Positions 30,877 through 42,490 of a DNA stretch of 64,000 nucleotides are shown piece by piece. Origin of the DNA: Corythoichthys intestinalis (Eukaryota > Chordata > Actinopteri > Syngnathiformes > Syngnathidae); contig NC_080412.1 of assembly GCF_030265065.1 (NCBI RefSeq), positions 46,995,001 through 47,059,000 on the forward strand. The letters are read 5' to 3'. Each line of letters opens with the position of its first letter. Position 1 is the first letter of the stretch. The translations under genes and the position numbers were made by a program. The notes under the pieces are model-generated. The model did no database searches. It had not been told where the DNA came from and was given only the letters and a program-made list of their open reading frames with translations.

Positions 30877-33800
30877 GGTCAAAATTATTTTTCGAGCACC
30901 TTAGACGGTCATTTGCTTTGCATATAATTTCCCCCCCCCCAAAAAAAAAAATAGAAAAAAAAAAAGTTTTAAAAACATGTTTTTTTTCTTTGATTGAATT
31001 TTTTTTTTCTTTGATTGAAGCAACTTTTTGGGGATTGAATGATTTTAAACACAAATGTGCCAATATAAAAACGATTGCTTCAATCAAAGAAAACTTTTTC
31101 AATGGAAAATTAAGTGTTGAAATGTAACATTTTCAATCTCAAAATTTTTTTTTATTAAAATTTTTCTTTTTTGGATTCAAGTGGTTTTCTTTTTGAAAGC
31201 TGACCGAATGGAGAGAAAAATAGCTTTCACATGCATTTTTTGGGTAGTTTTTTGAGTTTCAAATTTATTTTTGCATTTAAACACATTTATTTTTGATTGG
31301 AGCAACATTTTTTGGGTCGAAAAATATATTTTGATTGAAGAAACTTTTTTGGATTGAATAATAAAGACAAAAATCTACTTCCATATGGCTCCGCCCAGGG
31401 GATACATCTTTTGACTGTGGTAACTACATTGGCACGACATCGGCGGGCGTACCATATGCAATGGATGACGATCTTGGCGAAAAGTATTGCCTGAGCAGCC
31501 TGATTTAGAATTCCCCTCAAGAATGATGGGAAACAAAAAATGCTCATTGTCAGCTTATTATTATAAATATTCTTGGAAGTTAATTTTATTGCTGACACTG
31601 CGTTTCGGGGTCATCAACATGTTGTGCCCCCCCTCCGCCCAAAAGTCAAACTCCGCCTATGCTACCTTCGTCGTTGGCGGTTCAATTTTGGGAAACGGGA
31701 CTAAATCGCCCTTTTTTCCCCAACAGGCATGGAGAAAACGTTGGTTTGTCCTGCGAAGAGGTCGCATGAGCGGTAACCCCGACGTGCTGGAGTACTACCA
31801 AAGTAAGAACTCCAAAAAGCCCATTCGCACCATTGACCTGAGAGAGTGCCAGGTTGAAATGCTGAACGGGCAGCTGGGCATAAAACGAGACTTCCAAGAG
31901 AAGCACCTGTTTGTGGTCAAGACCTCCGCTCGAATGTTCTACCTGGTGGCCAAGACTGAAGAGGAGATGAACAGCTGGATCAGAAGCATCAGTCGCATTT
32001 GCCACTTTGGCAATCAGGAGGACGCGGGTAAAAGTGCACTGATCACGCAAAACCAATCAGATTTGACTGGGACAGGGGGAGTGAATGAGAGCATATGTTG
32101 AAGAAAATGATATGAAAAACAACCATAACATTTTATCATTTGATCACATTTCATTAGAGATAAACACTATATTCCAGGCTCTTTCTTACCATTTCGTTTG
32201 ACTCTCCCCTTGCCCAACCACACAGCCTTTACACCCGCAAACCGGGTCCCATAGCACACCACGGCACAAACCAAAAATGTTCCAAAATGACTTCCTGTAC
32301 AGAATATTTCTTTATAAAATCATTTCTCAGTATTTACACTTACTCAGTGTGAAACTTGAGCCTGTTTAGACGAACGCAAAGCCAATATCCTGGCAGGAAT
32401 CTTCTTCTCAACAGCTCTCAGTCTCTGTTTTTACTTTTCAAAGCAATAAAGCTTGAAAAGCTCAGAATGATCAGACGGGTACTTTAGCAATGTCTTTAAG
32501 CGCATCAGGGGGGAGGATCTCACTGACAGTGGCTTTGCAGGCAGGTACAGCGGTATGAAAAAGTATCTGAACCTTTGGGAATTCTTCAAATTTCTGCATA
32601 AAATCACCATCAAATGTGATCTGATCTTTGTCAAAATCACACAGATGAAAAACCCAGTCTGCTTTAATGAAAACCACCCAAACACTTAATGGTTTTCATA
32701 TTTTAATGAGGATAGCATGCAAACAATTAGGGTTGTTCCGATCAAGTTTTTTTGCTCCCGATCCGATCCCGACCGTTTTAGTTTGAGTATCTGCCGATCC
32801 CGATATTTCCCGATCCGATTGCTTTTTTTTTTTGCTCCAGATTCAATTCCAATCAGTCCCGATAATTTTTCCCGATCATATACATTTTGGCAATGCATTA
32901 AGAAAAAAATGAATAAAACTCGGACAAATATATACATTCAACATACAGTACATAAGTACTGTATTTGTTTATTATGACAATAAATCCTCAAGATGGCATT
33001 TACATTATTAACATTCTTTCTGTGAGAGGGATCCACTGATAGAAAGACTTGTGAATTTGTATATTGTGACTAAATATTGCCATCTAGTGTATTTGTTAAG
33101 CTTTCAGTAAATGATACTGCAGTCATTCAACCCAAATGCATGATAGGAAGTGGAACCTTGACTGTGCGTAGTGCTACCAATTGATATATCTTCTCTGCGT
33201 TGAGAAATAACATAAGGTGTTTAGAAAAAGATCAATTGCTACCTTGCTTCCCCACTTTGCTTCCCATGATTTCTAATCGTAGGGAGAGGGGTTGTAAGGC
33301 ATTAGCCAATTAAAATAAGGCTCCAAAGGCTGCCAAAATTCACTCTACTCATTTTACGCTGCCTTTTAGCTCTCTATACAGGCAAAACGGCGCCATTACA
33401 GATGGAGCGCGACAATGCGTGAGTGGGTCATGCAGCGCATGCATTAATTGCGTTAAATATTTTAACGTGATACATTTTTTAAAAAATTAATTACCGCCGT
33501 TATTGGGATAAATTTGATAACCCTACCTTAAGCCTAAACTAATTCAATTCAATTTTCAATTCAATTTTATTTGTATAGCCCTCAATCACAACAGAAGTCG
33601 CTGGAGAATGACCGCCAGACAAACCGGCTGACTGCGGAGGAGTGCGTAGCTGCCACATGGTCAACACGAAAATGGCGTAAAATATTGCTTTACTATTCAA
33701 TTCAATTCAATTTTATTTGTATAGCCCTCAATCACAACAGAAGTCTCAAAGGGCTTTACAGAGGCAATATGATACACAATTAGAAATGAAGCAACAAAGA

Positions 33801-34838
33801 TGAATAGATACAGTTCAAGTCCTGGGTATCCCCTATCCTTAAGACCCTCCATGCCGGCAAGGAAAAACTCCAGAGTCAATTGGGAGAAAAATGAGAAACC
33901 TTGGGGAGTACCACAGTCAGGAGAGATCCACTCCCAGGACGGATAGACAGGAACCCCAGAACGGCTAATGGGAATTAGCAAGCGAAATTATAGTCCGTAA
34001 AAATACAGTGGAGTGAAGGTGCAAGAAGAAGTCCCTCTAGTCAGATGAGACGGGGGTAGCAGCGAGGACGTCTATCCAGCCAGGGGTCCGGACAGTCAGG
34101 AGGCTGCAGCTGAAAAATAGCCCCTCCCCAGAGATAAAGACTCTGGATAAGTGTAACATATTATGTCTGTAACGTTAAATACAATTAGAAAACGATTTCA
34201 TTAGAAAAAAAATATATATATATTAAAAAACTTTGAAAATGACATGATCAGACCCGATCGATCGGCATCTACAAACAATGACAGAAGGGGGGGGGGGGGG
34301 GGTAAACCCGCTGCCTAAAGAGACTTAAAGAGCAATTGAAACCAATTTTTACCAAACCATTTAAATCAGGTGTGTGCACAATCACTGATGAATGCTGCCC
34401 TGCTCACAATAAAACACACACCTGGTAAGGATTGTCTTGATGAAAAGCATTGTCTGATTTGCATCATGGCTTGGTCACAACAGCTGTCTGAAGACCTGTG
34501 ATCAAGGATTGTTGATTTGTGCTGAGAAAGGATAAAAAAAAAAAAAACATCTCTAAAAGTCTGGATGTTCATTAATCGACTGTTAGAAAAGTTGTCTACA
34601 AATGGAGTGAGTTTGGCACTGTTGCTTCTCTCCCAAAGAGTGGCCGTCCACCAAAGATGACGCTGAGAGCTCAGTGCAGAATACTCAGAGTGGTAAAAAA
34701 AGAACCCTAGAGTGTCTGGTAAAGACTTATCGAAATCACTGGCACAGTCCAATGTCTCAGTGCACACATCAACTATATGTAAAACTATGGCCGAGAATGA
34801 TGTTACTGGTAGAACTCCAAGGAGGAAAGCTACTGCGG

Positions 34839-34876
<38 letters not shown>

Positions 34877-37800
34877 ATTGTTGCATGTTTCATGCACTTT
34901 GACACTCCACAGACGTTTTGGCAAAATAATTTGTGGACCATTGAAACCAAAGTTGAATTGTTTCGGAGTAACACACAACGTCATGTGCGGAGGGAAAATG
35001 GAACAACATCAACACCTCAACCCCACCGTGAAGCATGGTGGAGGGAGCATCATGACTTGGGGCTGTTTCTTCCTCAGGGCCTGGACAACATGCAATCATT
35101 AATGGTCTGTCAGACAGTTGAAGCTAAAAAGAGGATGGATGCTACAACAAGACAATGATCCCAAACAAAGAAGTAAATCAACTTCAGAATGGTTTCAGAA
35201 GAACAAAATACACGTTCTGGAGTGGACAAGTCCAGACTTGAACCCCATTTATAGACTGTGGCATGACCTAAAGACGGCGATTCCTGCCAGACATCCCAGG
35301 AATCTGACTGAACTACAGCAGTTTTGTAGAGAACATTAGTCCTGATCGATATGCAAGACTGATCTGCAGCTACAGGAAGCGTCTGGTTGAAGTTATTGCT
35401 GCCAAAGGTGGCGGCCACAAAATATTAAATGCAATGGTTCACTTACTTATTTTCCTCCCTTCTGTCATTGTTTGCATGCTATCCTCATTAAAATATGACA
35501 ACCTATAAATGTTTAGGTGGTTTTTGTTAAAGCAGACACTGTTTTTTCATCTGTGTGATTTTCACAAAGATCAGATCACAATTGATGGTGATTTTATGCA
35601 GAAATTTGAGAAATTCCAAAAGGTTTGGATACTTTTTCATACCACTGTAGTATTAATGTCTCTGCCACAGTGTGGGACTTTTGGATTTAGCGACAAGGTA
35701 ACTGGCTTTGAGGGTTTTCTCATTCTCAGACAAATTATATGTGAAAGATTTGCGTCTTCCAGCAGGGCCGGCCCAGGCCATTTGGGGGCCCTAAGCAAAA
35801 TAATGCCAAGGGGCCCATATTTTTGGCCCACTATTTCATCACAGTGTACTGTGAAACCCATACATGCAATCCAACCCATGCGTCCATATTTTGTATATTA
35901 ATCAGATTTTGTTGCACTGCATTCTTCAAACTTCTCACCCCAAATAATTGTCAGTACTTACAGTAGATAGCGCCAAACCTTTTTCTAAAAGAAGAACTTT
36001 TATTTTTTTAAGCTCGTAATCAAGTATCAAAACTGACAAAAGTCAAATAAAGCAAACTGTAGTAAACAAAATAGAATATAAATTAAACAATTGCCAGATT
36101 GGGGGCCCCCTACTGATCAGGGGCCCTAATCTGCTGCATAGTCTGCGTATAGGCTGCTTCCAGGAGGGGGCGTGATAGAAAATAATTGAGAAGCACTGAA
36201 CTTGACTAAATAAGTAGAACTGATACAAATAAATGAGAACAACAAGAGAGTGCTTATATGTATGTGGTATTTAATTTTTTTTTACCATTGCATTTTATGT
36301 TTATGAATTTTGATAAAGGACCTTTGCATGTTTTTTAGCTTCTGGTGACACTATTGTGTCATTTGTGCGCACAGAAATACATAAACAACACATTCTCAAT
36401 GATGCTTGTCTGTTTTTGTTTTTTTTTTTGCCATCAGGGAGTTTAGAAGAAGGATTTCCTCACACTCCGACATCTCTTCAGCCGTCAAGTGACACCTCTG
36501 ACCAAGTGTCCAGTCACCCCCCAGATTATCTCATCCTTTCACAATGTGGGACGGGGAGCGAAAGCATTTGTAGGCATGTCAAATCTCTCGTGTTAAAAAG
36601 AACATGAACAAAGAACAATCCTAATTCTGATTGATTTTGACGACCTGGTTTCTGCAGGCATGGCAGCCTTTCAAACTCGGAGAGCTGTTTGAAGCAGAAG
36701 GCAACTGAAGATATTGTGCCTTCACCTCCTTGTAGTGATTCTTCATCATTACACTGCATTTCCCAGTTCCGCCTCAGTCCATCACCTATAAGACACGGGA
36801 GGCCGGCCAATCCTCCTCTTAGCGCTCCGTGCACGGCGGCGCCCTCCTCTTCATCTCCGCTTCATCTCTGCGCCATGAGCGTCTTCCAGTTTGACAGACC
36901 GTATTCTTGTGCGTCATTTGAGGCCGCCAACGACGGGCAAACACCTCCTCCGCTGCCACCTAAGCCTAACCATCTGTCGGACGGAGGCATTCGCAGGCCG
37001 AGGGCAATGAGTGCGCGGCATTTCCCCAAACATCTCGCTTTACTTTCCCGGAGAACATCTTTGTCAAGCCTGGACCATTTTACAATAGGTATGTATGCTT
37101 TAGTAGCAAAAGGTCACCAGGGTGATTCTCATGAAAGCTATGCATAACGCTAATGAAGGCTAAATTAAACTAAAGATGGCTTAAACCCTTAAATACCTCC
37201 AACATGAAGCAATTACCAGAGAATCCCAAAATTTGAAAAATAAGGTCCTAATGAAACCTTTTTTTCACATTTGTAAAAAGTCCAAATGAAGATGTGTAAG
37301 CAGCCTAACCATAAAAAGGGACAAATTCTGCAGCAGTATGGTGCTCCATCGTATACTTCAATCTCTACCTCAAAGTTCCTCAAGGCAAAGAAGATCAAGA
37401 TCGTCCAGGACTGGCCAGCCCAGTCACCAGACATGAACATCATTGAGCATGTCTGGGGTAGGATGAAAGAGGAAGCATGGAAGACGAAACCCAAGAATGT
37501 TGATGAACTCTGGGAGGCGTGCAAGACTGCTTTCTTTGATGTTCCTGATGACTTCATCAATAATTTGTATGAATCCTTGCCGAAGCCAATGGAAGTCATA
37601 CAAAATATGAAATTTGGATCTCACAGCACCACTACTTAATTCGATTATGTTATGTAACATATTATTTTTGTATTTGAAGTACATTTTTTTGTTCAATTTT
37701 CACACTACTTTCTGTAGGCGACAAAACTTTTGTCTTGCCAAAATTTGACCTTTATGTCTTCATTAAATGATAAATCTTTTTTCAGCAAAACAAATATATT

Positions 37801-40800
37801 TTCCCACATTCAACATCATTTGGGAGGGTCTTAGCTTTCATATGAGCCATTTCTGAAACCAATTGAATCGTTAAAAGTCAGGTTATTAGCAATTGTTTCT
37901 AGAAAATGGATAAGCGACAAGACTTTTGTCAGGGACTGTATGTCTGTTGAGCCTAAAACACCTTCTTCAATTTAGCTGTTGACCCAGAGCGAGGTGACAA
38001 AGGCAGGACACAAGGAGGCAGGAGGCAGAGAGTGGACTTTTACCAACTGCAGTTTGGGGAGAGGTCTGAGATCGGGCAACGTGACTAAGAGCGTCTCATC
38101 GAAGTCTCTCTCAGAGCTCCCCGCGCTGCTGACTTTTATTGAGGACTTGTTGCTGGGCAGAATATAGTTACAACACTGTTGTCCAACGTGGCAGTTTCGA
38201 TCGGGCAAGTTCCTTATTCTAGTCATTGATTAAATTAACAGTCACACTCATTGATTAAATTAACAGTCACACTCTTGAGCGAGCAAGATAACTTTGTTTT
38301 GAACACACATTTGCACTCGAAGTAGCTTGGTGGAAAAGTACTGAGATGTTGTGTGATGAATCAACATATGTGTGTGTATCTATTTATCAGCAGAATGTGA
38401 GCAATTGCCGGTAATAAAAATGTAAGCACATGATTATGGGCTAAAACTGTATTCTTCACAATAGCTGTGGGAGAGCAAACTTATATAACCCGCAGAGTAT
38501 AATGGTCATACAATCAAGCATATCTTACAATGTCAAGTACTTCTTTTTTTTATGGTGCTTTAAAGACACATGTTTGAACAGGCTGGCTTCAAGCTAGAAC
38601 AGCCAGCTTGCGTCTGATTGGTATGATAGAGTCATGTGATTATTGTTGCAAAGTCTCATTGGCGAAATCGGTACAGCTACCCCAGTAACACAGCAGGCAC
38701 GTCTCTACTCTACTCTAAAAAATCTAATATGTAAAATAAAGATGAAAAATGTAACGACTCTTGTGTAGCCCAAAGTAGCAGAGTAAGAGTAGCGGTTTTT
38801 TCTTCACAAATCTACTCAAGTAAAAGTAAAAAGTATAGCTCATTAAAAGTACTGTCAAAAAGTTACTCAAGTAAATGTAACAGAGTAAATGTAATGTGTT
38901 ACTACCCACCTCTGATTATAGGCACAGTATTAGTAGTAGTAATAGTAGTAGTCGTTGGGGTTGCGTCATACATCCACTAAGAAATGTCATCCTATGATTA
39001 ACCAATATTGATCCATATATAAGGCGCATCAGATTATAAAGTGCTCAGTCTGTTTCTGAGAAAATCGAAGGCTTTTAAGTGTGCCTTCTAGTGCGGAAAA
39101 TACGGTAGTTTAGCTTAGTTTCATGAGAATCAGCCATCTTGGTGGTATGCTGGGTGGGGCAGCATGCAAAGAGATGCGACCAAATGGAAAAACATTTGTA
39201 TCCCTTTTTTTTAGGAGATGCTGACAACAGATCATCAGGGAACAGAAGGCAGACTCTTCATTTGGTAAGACAATTATACCACGAAAAGCTCATAACCGAG
39301 GCTGCTGACTTCAGGACCGCTGGGCTTTGTCTTCAGAGCCCATCATTATGGCTTTAAACTGTACACCCTTTTAGTTCTGAAAATACAAAGTATACAATAA
39401 AAAACTAGCTACATATGTGCTCACGCAAATAAGGAAGGGAAAAAAACGTGCAATTGATGACAAAAATATGCTTAAAGTCTGTCATTGCCATTTTGTTCTC
39501 CGCTTACATTAGGATTTCCTTGTGAACTGTTTTTCAGCAGTCCTATATAAACACCACATGGGTTCAACACCAGGAAGAGGACTCCTACATCCCCATGCTT
39601 TCTCCATCCGAAGGTGACGGTTACATCCCCATGAATCCCGTCAGCGTGCCCGAAACAAAGGGCAAAGGCAAGGTCACCAAGACTCTCAGCCCTCTGTGCC
39701 AAGCAGGAGAATGTGGACCTCCTCCGATACACCGCCATCTCAAACCTTGCTTGAGGAGAGGTGAGTTACATTATATTTGAACGAATGCCCATTAGCTTTG
39801 GCCACGAGTGTCAAACTCAGCCACTTTCATGGCAATAAGTCGGGTCCCCCGTATGTTTGACACCAGTGTTGTTTTTGGCAGCCCTTTTAGTTGTCGTCTT
39901 AGTCTTCATATTTTGGACGATAATACCTTAGTCATATTTTAGTCATCCCAAAATGTGTCTCTCTTCGTCTAGTTTTTCTTGACGAAAACTCAAGACTAAT
40001 TTCATCTGGTTTTAGTCGACGTTTACTAAATGTTTTCGTCTCGAATTTTTTTTTTTAAATTACCCCAAGAATAAATAAATAAATAACGTTTTCCAATTAT
40101 TTCGAATGAACATTGACAGACGAGAGCACATATTGTAGCATCTACAAAGACAACTCCAACTTGGTGATAATACACACTCAGCAGGAAAACAAATGGTAAA
40201 TAGACAGTTCTTATATAACGCATTTATCTGCATGGTTACCATGCCCAAAGCGCTTTACATTAGCACACATTTACCCGTTCACGCACACATTCACACACAA
40301 ATGGGGCTGCTGCAATGCAAGGCGCTGTCAAGCCATCGAAGGCAAATCAGGGTTCAGTGCCTTGCCCAAGGGCACTTTGACAGTGGGCAGTCATAGAATT
40401 GAACCACTGACTCTTCGGTCCAAGGGCAACTCTAAGCTACTAACTGCGCCAAGGCCGCCCGTACATAGTACAGTGCAGTACATAATTTTCAATGAATTAT
40501 ACCCCACCTGAACACGACGAATTGTACGTAGAAAAAGTACAAAAAGAGGGCGCTTGCCGTTGGCATTAGCCTAATGCTACGAGTTAAATTTACTGTGTGA
40601 TGATCGCTCAGCACCAGTGTTTTCGTCAACGATGACGACAACGAAAATAAATTTTTCATGACAAAACAAACAAACAAACAAACAAATTTTTCATGACGAT
40701 GGCGAGATTGAGATTGAATGATTTAGAGTAGGGCTGTCAAATGATTAAAATTTTTAATTGAGTTAATTACAGCTTAAAAATTAATTAATCGTAACTAATC

Positions 40801-42445
40801 GCAATTCAAACCATCTATAAAATATGCCATATTTTTCTGTAAATTGTTGGAATGGAAAGATAAGACACAATTTATTTTTAAAACTAATTTATGCATATTA
40901 TATTCATATATTTCATACATTTTTTAAAAATGTTTTTATATTAGGGCTGTCAAAATTAGCGCGTTAACGGGCGGTAATTAATTCTTTTAATTAATCACGT
41001 TAAAATATTTGACGCAATTAACGCACATGCCCCGCTCAAACAGATTAAGATGACAGTAGAGTGTAATCTTCACTTGTTACTTGTGTTTTTTGGAGTTTTA
41101 TCGCCCTCAGCTGGTGCTTGGGTGCGACCCATGAGCATTGTGTAATTATTGACATCAACAATGGCGGGCTACTACTTTAATTTTTTGATTGAAAATTTTA
41201 CAAATTTTATTCAAACGAATACATTAAGAGGGGTTTTAATATAAAGTTTCTATAACTTGTACTAACATTTATCTTTTAAGAGCTACAAGTCTTTCTATCC
41301 ATGGATCGCTTTAACAGAATGTTAATAATGTTAATGCCATCTTGTTGATTTATTGTTATAATAAACAAATACAGTACTTATGAACCATATGTTGAATGTA
41401 TATACCTGTCTTGTGTCTTATCTTTCCATTCCAACAATAATTTACAGAAAAATATGGCATATTTTATAGATGGTTTGAATTGCGATTGATTACGATTAAT
41501 TGATTCTTAAGCTGTAATTAACTCGATTAAAAATTTTAATCGTTTGACAGCCCGATTTTATATTATTATTTTCTATACACGAGAGGTGCAGGATCTGCCC
41601 AAACAAGTCCCGGAACACAGGGAGGCCAAAATCAAGAGGATCTTGTTCCGGCAGGATCCGGCACAAATTAACCCCTGCACGTGACGCGAACTATGGCGCA
41701 TTTTCTTCTCGTTCTCGTCTCATCAGACGAAAACTGGCATTAGTCTCGTTGCGTTTCAGTCTTCCAAGACACGTTTTTAGCTCATTATCGTCTCATCATC
41801 GTCATGAAAAAATTGTTCGGCGACGGAATATTTCCGTTAGTCTCCGATGACAAAAACGACACTGTTTGACACCCGTTTTATAGGCCATATTAAAGGCGTT
41901 GTCCTCTGTTGGTTCACAGCTCGACCACCACCACTTGACTTGAGAGGCCTCTCTACAATCACCGAATGTCCCGCTCATCATTCTTTCAACAGAACCAAGA
42001 CTGAACTGTGGTGAGATTGATTGGTGATGTCATAATTAACAATGTGCTCAATGCTGATTTTTTGATGATGTTTTAACTTAAAAGCAAAGGCGGAGTTTGA
42101 CTTTAGGGGCAGGGGGCACAACATGTTGATGACCACAAAACGCAGTGTCAGCAATAAAATTAACTTACAAGAATATTTGTAGTAATAAGTTGAACATGAG
42201 CGTTTTTTTGTTCCCCATCATTCTTGGGGGGAATTCTAAATCAGGCCGCTTAGGACAGCTATACTTTTCGCCAAGATCATCATCCATTGAATATGGTACG
42301 TCCGCCGGTGTTGTGCCAATGTAGTTATCCCAGTCAAAAAATTGTATCCCCTGAGCGGAGCCATATGGAGGTAGATTTGTGTCTTTATTATTCAATCCAA
42401 AAGAATGCAAAAATAAATTTGAAACTACAAAAAAATGCATTTGAA

Positions 42446-42490
<45 letters not shown>

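Larger units (their letters stand above)
39864..41864. mobile_element. hAT element hosting three later insertions
   Basis: Ends CAGTGTTGTTTTTG and CAAAAACGACACTG are flanked by identical TTTGACAC (39856-39863 and 41865-41872). Inside lie a SINE (40193-40459), a GGGCTGTCAAA-family element from 40729 and another inserted at 40942-41555. The whole lies in the gab3 intron before exon 7. Confidence 0.88.

Noticed and set aside
31487-32101. Independent 204-codon gene
   Set aside because: It is gab3 exon 2 (31727-32027) extended into the flanking repeat and intron.
36570-36571. Ordinary GT donor for gab3 exon 3
   Set aside because: It leads to a stop in exon 4, whose frame is fixed by homology. 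Kept only as an alternative if the base sequence is wrong.
36689-37147. Independent gene in the 152-codon frame
   Set aside because: It is gab3 exon 4 read past its donor at 37089.
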